From: Corynebacterium oculi
GTDB lineage: Bacteria; Actinomycetota; Actinomycetes; Mycobacteriales; Mycobacteriaceae
Direction: 5' to 3'
Assembly: GCF_001412105.1 (NCBI RefSeq)
Contig: NZ_LKST01000003.1
Location: 248,001-312,000 of the forward strand
Length of the DNA stretch: 64,000 nt
Under the pieces are notes generated by a model. It saw only the letters and a list, made by a program, of their open reading frames with translations. It was not told where the DNA came from and did not search any database. Shown here piece by piece: positions 24,441 through 33,241 of the stretch (the first letter of the stretch is position 1; every line of letters begins with the position of its first letter). The position numbers and the translations under genes were made by a program.

Positions 24441-27400
24441 TTACTTCCCAAACACCTCGTTAATCAACTGCTCCTGCTCCGCCTGGTGCACCTTGGCGAT
24501 GCCGGTGGCGGTGGAGGACTGCGCGCGGCGCGATACGCGACGCATGGGCAGCAGATCGGGGATCAACTCCGGCAGGTGCTCGTGGAGGAACGGCCACGGG
24601 CCCTGGTTGGCGGGCTCGTCCTGGCAGAACACGATCTCCTGGGCGTTCGGGTAGCAGGCGAAGGCCTCGCGCAGGCGATTAAAGGGGATCGGGTGCAGCA
24701 TTTCCACGCGCACGATCGCCACGTCCTCGCGCTTGTCCTTGGCGCGGCGCTTCTCCAACTCCCAGTAGAGCTTGCCGGAGACCAACAAGATGGTGCGCAC
24801 CTTCTCGGTATCACCCACCGCAGCACCGGAAAGATCAACCTTATTGGGATCGTTGATCACGGAGCGGAAGGAGGTAACCTCCGTGAACTCCTCCGGCGCG
24901 GACACCGCAGCCTTGTTGCGCAGCATGGACTTCGGGGTGAACACCACCAGCGGGCGCTTCATGGTGCCCAGCGCGTGACGGCGCAGGAGGTGGAAGTAGT
25001 TGGCCGGGGTGGAGGGCTGCGCGATGGTCATGGAGCCCTCGGCGGCCAATTGCAGGAAGCGTTCAATGCGGGCGGAGGAGTGATCCGGCCCCTGGCCCTC
25101 GTAGCCGTGGGGGAGGAGCAGCACCACGGAGGACAGCTGACCCCACTTGGCCTCCCCGGAGGAGACATACTCGTCAATGATGGTCTGAGCGCCGTTGGCA
25201 AAGTCACCGAACTGCGCCTCCCAGGCCACCACGGCGTCCGGATTACCCACGGAGTAGCCGTACTCGAAGCCCATGCCGGCGTACTCCGTCAGCGCGGAGT
25301 TGTACACGAGGAATCGGCCGCCCTGACCCTTGGCAGCGGCGAGATCGGCCAGGGGATTGGCCTCCTGGCCGGTATGGGGGTCAAAGAGCACGGCGTGGCG
25401 CTGGGTGAAGGTGCCGCGGCGGGAATCCTCACCGGCCAGGCGCACCAGCTTGCCGGAGTTCGCCAGGGAGGAGAAGGCGATGAGCTCGGCCCAACCCCAG
25501 TCGATGCCGCCTTCGCGGACGGAGGCGGCGCGCTGCTCGGCCACCTTCTTTACGCGGCGGTGGAACTCAAAGCCCTCGGCAGGCTTGGCGTAGGCCTCGC
25601 CGATCTCTACCAGCTCGGAGCGGCTGATGGAGGTGTCCAGGCCGCGGGTGAGCTGCTGGGAGGAGGTGATGCCGGTCTGCTCCTGGGTGCCCTTCTTCTC
25701 TCCCTCCTTGACCTCGTTGAACACGGATTCCATCTGGTCGTGGAAGTCGCGCGCGGCGGCCTCGGCTTCCTCGGTGTTGAGATCACCGCGCCCGATGAGA
25801 TCCTCGGTGTACTGGGCGCGCACGGAGGGGCGGTTGTCGATCTGGGCGTACATCGTGGGCTGCGTCATCGAGGGATCATCGGCCTCGTTGTGGCCCCGGC
25901 GGCGGTAGCAGATGAGGTCGATAAAGACGTCCTTGCCAAAGCGGCGGCGGTACTCGGTGGCCAGGTTACCCACCCACACCACGGCCTCGGGGTCGTCGCC
26001 GTTGACGTGGAACACCGGGCAATCGTAGGCCTTGGCCAGGTCGGTGGAGTAGTAGGAGGAACGGCTGGAATCCGGGGTGGTGGTGAAGCCGATCTGGTTG
26101 TTGACCACCACGTGCACGGTGCCGCCCACGGTATAGCCGCGCAATTGTGCGAGGTTGAGCGTTTCCTGGACGATGCCGAGGCCGGCGAAGGAGGCGTCGC
26201 CGTGCAGCATGAGCGGCATGACGGAGTAGCCGTCCTCGCCCTTATCCAGGATGTCCTGCTTGGCGCGGGCGATGCCCTCCATCACCGGATCCACGGCCTC
26301 CAGGTGGGAGGGATTGGCGGTGAGGGTGATCTTGATCTCTCCGTCGCCGAACATCTGGAGGTGCTCGCCCTCGGCGCCGAGGTGATACTTCACGTCACCG
26401 GAGCCGCCGATCTGGCCCTGCTGCATGTTGCCCTCAAACTCGTTGAAGATCTGGGCGAGGGGCTTGCCCACGATGTTGAAGAGCACGTTGAGGCGGCCGC
26501 GGTGCGGCATGCCGATGACCACCTCATCGAGGCCCTGGCCCGCGGCGGTGTCGATGGAGGCATCCATGAGCGGAATGAGGGATTCCGCGCCCTCCAGGGA
26601 GAAGCGCTTTTGGCCCACGTACTTGGTTTGCAGGAAGTTCTCAAAGGCCTCGGCGGCGTTGAGCTTCTGCAAGATGTACTTCTGCTCGGCGGTGGTGGGC
26701 TTGGGCATACCGGCCTCCAGGCGATCCTGAAGCCAGTGGCGCTCGTCCTTGTCCATGATGTGCATGTACTCGGAGCCCACCTTGAGGGTGTAGGCGGCGC
26801 GCAGGCGGGAAAGCACCTCGCGCAGGGTCATGGTCTCCTTGCCACCGAAGCCGCCGACGTTGAAGATGCGATCCAGGTCCCAGATGGTCAGGCCGTGGGA
26901 CTCGATGTTGAGGTCGCTGTGATCCGGCACCGGCAGGCCCGGCTGCTGCCAGTGCAACGGGTTGGTGTCCGCGATGAGGTGACCGCGCGAGCGGTAGGCC
27001 TCGATGAGCTGAATCACGCGGGTGTTCTTGTCGATGCCCTGGTTGGGCACGTCCTGGGCCCAGCGCATGGGGGAGTAGGGGATCCCCATGGCCTCGAAGA
27101 TCTCATCGTAGAACTCGTCGTCCACTAGCAGGCGGGACATCTCGCGCAGGAACTCGCCGGATTCTGCGCCCTGGATCACGCGGTGATCGTAGGTGGAGGT
27201 GATGGTGACGAGCTTGCCCACGCCCAGCTCCGCCAGGCGATCGGTGGATGCCCCGGCGAACTCCGCGGGGTAATCCATCGCACCCACGCCGATGATGGTG
27301 CCCTGGCCCTTGGTCAGGCGGGGAATGGAGTGGCGGGTGCCGATGCCGCCGGGGTTGGTCAGGGAGATGGTCACGCCCTGGAAGTCATCCATCGTGAGTT

Positions 27401-28163
27401 TGTTCTTGCGCGAACGTGCCACGATGTCCTCGTAGGCCTCCACGAAGTCGTGGAAGTTCATCTTTTCCGTTTCCTTGATGGCCGCCACCACGAGGGCGCG
27501 GGCACCATCTTTCTGCGGAAGGTCGATGGCCAGGCCCAGGTTAATGTGCTCGGGGTTGACCACGGTGGGCTTGCCGGCGTCGTTAAGCTCATAGCGCACG
27601 TTCATCGAGGGATGAATCTGGGTGGCCTTGACGAGCGCCCAGCCGATGATATGGGTGAAGGAGATCTTGCCGCCGCTGGTGCGGCGCAAGTGATCGTTGA
27701 TGATGGCGCGGTTTTCAAACATGAGCCGGGCGGGCATGTCGCGCACCGTGGTGGCCGTGGGAATCGTCAGGGATTCCTCCATGTTTTTGGCGATCGCCTT
27801 AAACGTGCCCTTCAGGGGCGCGGAGCCGGCCTCGGGGAGATCCTTAATGTCCGCGAGCGGGGAAACCGGCTTGGTGCGCACCGGCTTGGGCCGATCGGGG
27901 GAACCGCTGCGCGGAACTCGGGAACCGGGGGCCTTGGTGGGCGTCGCGGGAGCGGAGGTATCCCCCGAGCCGCCGTTGTGGTCGCGTGTATCGCTGACTG
28001 CGGTGGCGGGTTTCGCGGCGGGTTCTTCCGGGGCCGGGGTGCCTGCTTGCTTGGCGAAGAGATCGCGCCATTCCTGATCCACGGACTGCGGGTTCTTCTG
28101 CCACTGCTGGTACATCTGGTCAACCAGCCACTGGTTTTGGCCGAAGTTGCTAGCGCTGCTCAC
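24441..28163 (-). CDS. odhA: Multifunctional 2-oxoglutarate dehydrogenase OdhA (E1 with fused E2 catalytic domain)
   Basis: A 1240-residue fusion typical of Mycobacteriales. Residues about 1-40 are the E1 N-terminal motif ('[15 protein letters not shown]'). A Pro/Lys linker is followed by an E2-type succinyltransferase domain with '[15 protein letters not shown]', then the ThDP-dependent E1 ('[19 protein letters not shown]', '[11 protein letters not shown]'). No lipoyl domain is present, so lipoyl groups must come from the separate pyruvate-complex E2. It decarboxylates 2-oxoglutarate in the TCA cycle; relatives are inhibited by OdhI. GTG 28163 is chosen by similarity to C. glutamicum 'MSSAS'; an ATG at 28181 is possible. 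Confidence 0.95.
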   Translation of the reverse strand: MSSASNFGQNQWLVDQMYQQWQKNPQSVDQEWRDLFAKQAGTPAPEEPAAKPATAVSDTRDHNGGSGDTSAPATPTKAPGSRVPRSGSPDRPKPVRTKPVSPLADIKDLPEAGSAPLKGTFKAIAKNMEESLTIPTATTVRDMPARLMFENRAIINDHLRRTSGGKISFTHIIGWALVKATQIHPSMNVRYELNDAGKPTVVNPEHINLGLAIDLPQKDGARALVVAAIKETEKMNFHDFVEAYEDIVARSRKNKLTMDDFQGVTISLTNPGGIGTRHSIPRLTKGQGTIIGVGAMDYPAEFAGASTDRLAELGVGKLVTITSTYDHRVIQGAESGEFLREMSRLLVDDEFYDEIFEAMGIPYSPMRWAQDVPNQGIDKNTRVIQLIEAYRSRGHLIADTNPLHWQQPGLPVPDHSDLNIESHGLTIWDLDRIFNVGGFGGKETMTLREVLSRLRAAYTLKVGSEYMHIMDKDERHWLQDRLEAGMPKPTTAEQKYILQKLNAAEAFENFLQTKYVGQKRFSLEGAESLIPLMDASIDTAAGQGLDEVVIGMPHRGRLNVLFNIVGKPLAQIFNEFEGNMQQGQIGGSGDVKYHLGAEGEHLQMFGDGEIKITLTANPSHLEAVDPVMEGIARAKQDILDKGEDGYSVMPLMLHGDASFAGLGIVQETLNLAQLRGYTVGGTVHVVVNNQIGFTTTPDSSRSSYYSTDLAKAYDCPVFHVNGDDPEAVVWVGNLATEYRRRFGKDVFIDLICYRRRGHNEADDPSMTQPTMYAQIDNRPSVRAQYTEDLIGRGDLNTEEAEAAARDFHDQMESVFNEVKEGEKKGTQEQTGITSSQQLTRGLDTSISRSELVEIGEAYAKPAEGFEFHRRVKKVAEQRAASVREGGIDWGWAELIAFSSLANSGKLVRLAGEDSRRGTFTQRHAVLFDPHTGQEANPLADLAAAKGQGGRFLVYNSALTEYAGMGFEYGYSVGNPDAVVAWEAQFGDFANGAQTIIDEYVSSGEAKWGQLSSVVLLLPHGYEGQGPDHSSARIERFLQLAAEGSMTIAQPSTPANYFHLLRRHALGTMKRPLVVFTPKSMLRNKAAVSAPEEFTEVTSFRSVINDPNKVDLSGAAVGDTEKVRTILLVSGKLYWELEKRRAKDKREDVAIVRVEMLHPIPFNRLREAFACYPNAQEIVFCQDEPANQGPWPFLHEHLPELIPDLLPMRRVSRRAQSSTATGIAKVHQAEQEQLINEVFGK

Positions 28164-28333
28164 GGCAGTTACTCGCCTCATTTCATTGATGGGTTGTACT
28201 CGCGTACTCGACTTTAACCATCTACTGTAATGATCTTTGAAAATGTCTGGGGTACACTCCGTCATGAGGGCGGTCCTCGCACGTCATAGCGGGGGTAGCC
28301 TCCCCCAAATGTGGGGATTGTGAACAGAACTTT

Positions 28334-29002
28334 TTAGGCTTTCAGCTCCGCGAGGGCCTCCCGGGTGTGCCGAATCATGCGCTTGGCGATCTTGCGGTTG
28401 GCCAGCAATCCCACCACCGCTCCGATGCCCAGCGGCATGAGCTTGCCCACCCAGGCCCCGGCCATCTTCTTGGTGGTGCGGTTGAGCACGGTGCGCAGGA
28501 GGCGATTATTAATCTGCCCCAGCGCGGAACCGGAGAGGCGGGAGACGCTGGGAATGGAAAGCCGATCGGTGCCGGCCGGCAGGAGCGCGTCCACCACGGC
28601 GGTGCCCGAGGCCCCCAGCAGGCACATCATCACGATCATGCGGCGGCGCTCGGGATCGTGAATATCCACCCCCTGCGCGTGGGCGCTGGCCACGGCGTAG
28701 AAAGCGGCGGCGTCCAGAAACACCAGGGACTCGGCGCTCAGCGCGGCGGCCCCGGTGAGCAGACCCACGCCGGGGATGGCGGCCGCCCCGCCCGCGGACG
28801 CCCCGGAGCCGGAGACCAGCCGCAGGAAGTGCTTGTCCAACGTTTCCTGAATCTCCTCGGTGGAGGCCTGGGGGTGCTTGCGGCGGAGGCGACCGACGTA
28901 GGCCTCAATGGTGGAGGCCTGAATCCGCACCGCGCGGTCAAGGCCCGTGACCAGGGCGCGGGCGGCGGGATTGCGGGGAGCCTCGGCGGACAGATCGGAC
29001 AT
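28334..29002 (-). CDS. EcsC-like conserved protein
   Basis: A 222-residue protein resembling EcsC-family proteins by its Gly-rich hydrophobic stretch 'GGAAAIPGVGLLTGAAALSA' and a C-terminal 'LMPLGIGAVVGLLANRKIAK' segment. Probably membrane-associated. The family has no firm function. It begins behind AAGGAG, and lies 42 bases downstream of the shikimate-dehydrogenase-like gene on the same strand, so the two may be co-transcribed. Confidence 0.65.
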   Translation of the reverse strand: MSDLSAEAPRNPAARALVTGLDRAVRIQASTIEAYVGRLRRKHPQASTEEIQETLDKHFLRLVSGSGASAGGAAAIPGVGLLTGAAALSAESLVFLDAAAFYAVASAHAQGVDIHDPERRRMIVMMCLLGASGTAVVDALLPAGTDRLSIPSVSRLSGSALGQINNRLLRTVLNRTTKKMAGAWVGKLMPLGIGAVVGLLANRKIAKRMIRHTREALAELKA

Positions 29003-29044
29003 GCGGTGCTTCTCCTTAAGATAAATCGTGGTGGGCTGGTGAGG

Positions 29045-29878
29045 CTAGGCCGTGGCGTCGAGAGCCTCCTGGGAGGCCGCGTATTCCTCGGCCGCGCGCA
29101 CCTGCGCGGGGGTGGGGGTGATCCCGGTGTAGAGCGCGAACTGCTCCGCCGCCTGGAGCGCGATGATCTCCCCACCGTGAATGACGGGCAGCCCCAGCGT
29201 GCGGGAGCGGCAGATCAGCGGGGTGGTCACCGGCATGGCCACGGCGTCGCAGACCGCCTGGGCGTGGGCGAGGTCGGCGTCGCTAAACGCCTGCGTACTT
29301 TCCTCGGGCCCGCGCATGCCCAGGGGCGTGACGTTGACGAGGAAGGCGGCCTCTCCCGGCACCTCGGTGGAATACTCCCACCCTAGCCGGGACGCGAGGC
29401 GGGTGCCGGTGAGATGATTGCGGGCCACGATGGTGCCGTGGAAGCCGGCGTCGGACAGGGCGGTGGCCACGGCGGAGGCCATGCCGCCGGAGCCGCGCAG
29501 CGCCACGGGAAGCGCGGGATCGATCCGGTGCGTTTCCACCAGGGACTTCACCGCGAGGTAATCGGTGTTATAGCCGGTAAGGTGGCCGCCCTCGTTGACG
29601 ATGGTGTTGACGGATTCCAGCCGCTCGGCAGAGGGATCCAGGGAATCCAGCAGCGGTATGACCTCCTGCTTGTACGGCATGGAGACTCCGGCCCCGCGGA
29701 TTCCCAAACCCCGGATCCCCACCACGGCGGCGGTGATGTCCTCCGGAGCGATGGATTTATAGAAGTAATTGAGCCCCAACTGGGCATAGAGCCAGTTGTG
29801 GAAGCGCACGCCGTGGTTGGAGGGGCGCGCCGCCAGGGAGATGCAGAGCGTGGTGTCGCGATCAACGAGGTTTACCAT
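29045..29878 (-). CDS. Shikimate-dehydrogenase-like oxidoreductase (HI0607 type)
   Basis: A 277-residue NADP-dependent dehydrogenase of the shikimate dehydrogenase superfamily. 'DTTLCISLAARPSN' at the N-terminus is typical of the SDH-like subgroup first described from H. influenzae HI0607. Active-site Lys lies in 'SMPYKQEV', with 'NTDYLAV' and the glycine-rich 'LRGSGGMA' for cofactor. The subgroup has weak activity on shikimate and an unclear natural substrate, so I do not call aroE. The ATG 29878 follows GGAGGG directly and has TACGGT seven bases upstream; GTG 29887 is possible. Confidence 0.8.
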   Translation of the reverse strand: MVNLVDRDTTLCISLAARPSNHGVRFHNWLYAQLGLNYFYKSIAPEDITAAVVGIRGLGIRGAGVSMPYKQEVIPLLDSLDPSAERLESVNTIVNEGGHLTGYNTDYLAVKSLVETHRIDPALPVALRGSGGMASAVATALSDAGFHGTIVARNHLTGTRLASRLGWEYSTEVPGEAAFLVNVTPLGMRGPEESTQAFSDADLAHAQAVCDAVAMPVTTPLICRSRTLGLPVIHGGEIIALQAAEQFALYTGITPTPAQVRAAEEYAASQEALDATA

Positions 29879-30018
29879 GCCCTCCACCGTAGAGCACCGG
29901 GGAAGACGGGCGGGTTGAGGCGCATGAACTGGGTAAACGCGAGTAACAGGCGTGGGTGCGGCAAGCGGGCTAGGCTGGTGCGTGTTCAATCCTCGTCGTT
30001 GGGAAGGTAGGCAAGACC

Positions 30019-30771
30019 ATGAGCTTCTTTGAGGACATCGCCGCCGCGCTTGATGCCGATGGCATCGAGTCCCGCGTGGGGGGCGAGGTGCTTTTTGTTC
30101 CCATCACCTCCGAGGTGGAGATCCAGTTCGTGGAGATCGACGCCCTGCTGCCCGCCGCCAACGTGTACATCGCCGCCGCCGACGTGGACGAGGACGACGA
30201 GGACTTCGAGGCCGTGCTCGTCTCCGTGGTGTTTTCGGTGGAGGACGCCGTGGACACCGTGGCCCACCACATCGCCACCGATCAGGTGGTCACCGTCCTG
30301 CGCGATCTCCTGGAGGGCACCGACGAGCGGATCGGTGACCTGGAGTTCTATCAAGACGCCCTGGAACCCAATCTGGTGCGCGCCGAGGTGGCGGAGAACT
30401 CCGAGGTGCAGGTGTTCGTGGAGCTTATCGACGGTCGCCCCACCGCGCGCGTGAGCTTCATCAGCGCGGGAGAGACCTTCGACGATCTGGTGGATCAGGC
30501 CATCGAGGAACTGTGGGAGTCCGATGGTGAGGCCATGCTCAACGAGGAGGATCGCCAGCGCCTCTTTGACACCATCGGTGAGGGGGCCGACCTGGGCGAG
30601 GAGGAGGTTTTGGAGCTCGGTGAGTTCACGGACTTTGATCGCCTCTTCGACGTGCTTTCCCTCGCCGTGGATCAGGCTGAGAGCTGGGAGGAACAACTCC
30701 TTCCCTTCGACGACGAGGACTACGGTGATGAAGAATACGAAGAAGAGGAGTACGGGGAGGAGGAAGAATAG
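30019..30771 (+). CDS. Hypothetical acidic protein with Asp/Glu/Tyr tail
   Basis: A 250-residue soluble protein, strongly acidic throughout. It looks like two copies of a small alpha/beta domain ('VEIQFVEIDALLPAANVYIA' and 'NSEVQVFVELIDGRPTARVS'), each with strands then helices. The last 20 or so residues are almost only Asp, Glu, Tyr and Gly. The gene starts behind GGAAGG. Its stop TAG lies in the initiation region of the nucleoside hydrolase, so expression may be coupled. I do not recognise the family; a type III secretion-chaperone-like or YbjN-like fold is possible by appearance only. Confidence 0.75.
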   Translation: MSFFEDIAAALDADGIESRVGGEVLFVPITSEVEIQFVEIDALLPAANVYIAAADVDEDDEDFEAVLVSVVFSVEDAVDTVAHHIATDQVVTVLRDLLEGTDERIGDLEFYQDALEPNLVRAEVAENSEVQVFVELIDGRPTARVSFISAGETFDDLVDQAIEELWESDGEAMLNEEDRQRLFDTIGEGADLGEEEVLELGEFTDFDRLFDVLSLAVDQAESWEEQLLPFDDEDYGDEEYEEEEYGEEEE

Positions 30772-31688
30772 TCCCCCAGATCCTCCTGGACTGCGATACC
30801 GGGATTGATGATGCCCTGGCGCTGATGTACCTCGCCGCCCTCCACCGCGCCGGGGAGATAGAGCTATGCGCGGTGACCTGCACGGCGGGCAATACCACGG
30901 CGGCGCAGGCGGCGATCAATAGCCGCTACATCCTGCGCCGCTGCGGGGTGACGGACGTGCCCGTGGCGGCGGGTGAGGCGGCCCCGATCGCCGTGGATCT
31001 GGTGACCACACCGGAAACGCACGGCCCCACGGGCCTGGGCTACCTTCGAGCCCCGGAGATGGCGCCGGAAGACGGCAACCAGACCTGGCGTGACCTGTGG
31101 GCGGGCTATCCTCGGGCGCACGTGATGGTGGTGGGCCCCGCCACCCACCTGGCGCTGTGGGGAGCGCGCGAGCAGGTCACGCTCATGGGCGGGGCGTACT
31201 TTTATCCCGGCAACACCACCCCCACCGCGGAGTGGAACTCCTGGGTGGATCCGCACGCCGCCAAGCGGGCCTTCGCCCAGGCCACAGCCCCCATCACCGT
31301 GTGCTCCCTGGGGGTGACGGAGCGGTTTACCCTCGATCCCTCCTCCCTTGACGCCGTGGTGGCGGCCCTGGGGAGCGCGGGTATCGCCCGTGACCTGCCG
31401 GAACTCCTGCGTTTTTACTTTGAGTTTCATCGGGATCAGGGCGAGGGCTATCTGGCACAGATCCACGATCTCTTTTCCTGCATGATCGGGCTGGGTACCG
31501 TCGCCTCGCGGGTGCGGCTCACGCGGATAGACGTTGAGGCGCAGTCCCCGTTGCTGCGGGGCACCACGGTGGCGGATGCCCGGGGGCACTGGGGGCTGCC
31601 GCCCAACGCGCTGCTGATCGAGGAAGCCGATGTGGACGGCGCGCACCGGGAGCTGCTGCGCGCGGCGGCACTGCTGCGGGAATGTTAG
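30768..31688 (+). CDS. Nucleoside hydrolase (IUNH family), start codon not canonical
   Basis: Calcium-dependent N-ribohydrolase. 'LLDCDTGIDDALAL' is the metal-binding N-terminal signature and must be translated. Further blocks: 'VVGPATHLAL', 'VTLMGGAYFYPG' and 'WNSWVDPHAAKRAF', plus a late His-Asp ('QIHDLF'). No ATG, GTG or TTG exists in frame between the upstream stop (30729) and the signature. GGAGGAGG ends four bases before ATA at 30768, which is the best positional fit; GTC 30771 could be a mutated GTG. The first standard ATG (30825) would delete the metal site. Followed by an ECF transporter, suggesting nucleoside scavenging. Confidence 0.75.
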   Translation: MVPQILLDCDTGIDDALALMYLAALHRAGEIELCAVTCTAGNTTAAQAAINSRYILRRCGVTDVPVAAGEAAPIAVDLVTTPETHGPTGLGYLRAPEMAPEDGNQTWRDLWAGYPRAHVMVVGPATHLALWGAREQVTLMGGAYFYPGNTTPTAEWNSWVDPHAAKRAFAQATAPITVCSLGVTERFTLDPSSLDAVVAALGSAGIARDLPELLRFYFEFHRDQGEGYLAQIHDLFSCMIGLGTVASRVRLTRIDVEAQSPLLRGTTVADARGHWGLPPNALLIEEADVDGAHRELLRAAALLREC

Positions 31689-31776
31689 GGTATTGGCTGA
31701 AAATACGTGAGCACCACCCCGAGGTGACATAGGGGCGGGGCTCCTCTTGCGTCTGCACAAGGGAGTTTCCTCGCCG

Positions 31777-32517
31777 ATGAGTCTGTCACGCCGTTTCCTC
31801 GCCCTCGCGGGCGTGGTCTGCATCGCTGCTACCTGGCTGTATCTGGTTCTCGCCCGCCCGGCCGATTGGGAATCGGTGGGTGGCTCCGCGCCAGCGCTGA
31901 TGACCCTGGCCGGATACGTGGGCGGGGCGGCGCTCCTGCTGGCGGCCACGCTGCCCGAGGTGCCCGCGCGCACGCTGCCCTTGATCCCGATGGCCCTGGT
32001 GCTCAACATCGTGGTGGGGGAGGTCGTGGGCAGCGTGGGCGTGCCGTTGTACCTGGACTCCCTGGGCACCGTCCTGGTGGCGGCCCTGGCCGGGCCGCTG
32101 GTGGGGGTGGCCACGGGCACCCTGAGTTCCGTGGTGTGGGGCCTGATTAATCCCGCGGCGCTGCCCTTCGCGGCGGCGAGCGCGCTGGTGGGGGGCCTGG
32201 CCGGCTGGGTGTTCAACAACAAGAAGGTGGTGCGCACCTGGTGGGCCACGGTGCTGTCTGGAGCGCTGGTGGGAATCGTGTGCGGCATGGTGGCGGCCCC
32301 GGTGGCGGCCTTCGTGTACGGCGGCACCGCCGGGGTGGGCACGGGGGCGCTGGTTTCCGCCTTCCGGGCGATGGGCAATAGCCTGCTGGGCTCTGTGACC
32401 TTGCAGTCCTTTATTTCCGATCCCCTGGATAAGGCCCTGGTTTTCCTGCTGGTGCGCCAGACCATCGGGGCCTTGCCTCGGCGCACGGTGGCGCAACTGC
32501 GGGGCGCGGGTGACTAG
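31777..32517 (+). CDS. ECF transporter substrate-specific (S) component
   Basis: A 246-residue integral membrane protein with six or so helices. 'GVPLYLDSLGTVLVAALAGP' followed by 'VGVATGTLSS' is the recurrent pattern of S components of the ECF family. Substrate binding happens here; T and A components follow directly. ATG 31777 is used because similarity begins there and AAGGGAG lies upstream; TTG 31747 is in frame. The nucleoside hydrolase upstream suggests a nucleoside or base as cargo, which is an inference. Confidence 0.75.
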   Translation: MSLSRRFLALAGVVCIAATWLYLVLARPADWESVGGSAPALMTLAGYVGGAALLLAATLPEVPARTLPLIPMALVLNIVVGEVVGSVGVPLYLDSLGTVLVAALAGPLVGVATGTLSSVVWGLINPAALPFAAASALVGGLAGWVFNNKKVVRTWWATVLSGALVGIVCGMVAAPVAAFVYGGTAGVGTGALVSAFRAMGNSLLGSVTLQSFISDPLDKALVFLLVRQTIGALPRRTVAQLRGAGD

Positions 32518-33241
32518 GACGCGGCCGAGGGTGCACCCCCTCACGAGCCTTTCCCTGGCCGCCGGTGCGTGGATACTGGTGGTGGGGATCAATTCCTTCT
32601 GGGTTTCCGTGGCCTGCATCCTCCTGGCCTGGGGGTATGCCGCGGCGGCGACGGTGTGGGAGGGATCGCCTTTGCGTCGGGTGAGCCGCGTGCCCCTGTG
32701 GGGTGCGGCGCTCAGCGCGCCGGTGGCCGCCTCGATGATTCTTATCCATGCCCCGCACGGGCAGCACCGCGTAGCGCCGCTTCTGACTAGCGACGGCCTC
32801 CTGGTGGCCGCAGAGCTCACCGTGCGCTTCCTCGCTTTGGTGACGGTAGTGCTGGCCGCCACCGTTTCCTTTCGGGTGGCCGACCTCGCCAAGGCGCTCC
32901 AGACCGCGAAGGTACCGGCCTCCCTCGGATACGTGGTGGGGGCCACGCTCCACCTGGCCCCGGAGGCTCGCGCCTCGATAAGAAGAATCAGGGAGGCTAA
33001 CGCCCTGGCGGGGCGATCCACGCGGGGGTGGGCGATCTTTCCTCGGGTGGTGGTGCCGCTGATGACCACCCTGATGGTGCGGGCCGCGCACAGCGCGGAG
33101 ACCCTAGAAACGCTCGGGGTAGGGCGCAAGGGGCCGCGAACGGTGCTGTGCCCGGTGCCGGATTCCGGGGCGCAGCGGCTCATCCGGTGGCTCGCCCCGT
33201 GGGTGTGCGTCGCCGTGGTGGCGGGAGGATACCTACTATGA
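32510..33241 (+). CDS. ECF transporter transmembrane (T) component
   Basis: A 243-residue membrane protein of the CbiQ/EcfT family. It carries a long cytoplasmic loop with coupling helices: 'SIRRIREANALAGRSTRG' (the expected ARG-like motif appears as TRG) and 'RAAHSAETLETLGVG' (second motif as TLG). These helices transmit ATPase movement to the S component. GTG start overlaps the S gene by eight bases, and the stop overlaps the ATPase ATG by four bases, so the three subunits are tightly coupled. Confidence 0.8.
   Translation: MTRTRPRVHPLTSLSLAAGAWILVVGINSFWVSVACILLAWGYAAAATVWEGSPLRRVSRVPLWGAALSAPVAASMILIHAPHGQHRVAPLLTSDGLLVAAELTVRFLALVTVVLAATVSFRVADLAKALQTAKVPASLGYVVGATLHLAPEARASIRRIREANALAGRSTRGWAIFPRVVVPLMTTLMVRAAHSAETLETLGVGRKGPRTVLCPVPDSGAQRLIRWLAPWVCVAVVAGGYLL

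Noticed and set aside
24435-27128. 897-codon plus-strand open frame opposite odhA
   Set aside because: It is the antisense shadow of OdhA in GC-rich DNA, with no domain, no RBS and low-complexity His/Gly/Val composition.
28288-28333. Hairpin (GGGGG...CCCCC) downstream of the EcsC-like gene as a terminator
   Set aside because: The five-base-pair stem has no T run after it on the minus strand, so support is weak.
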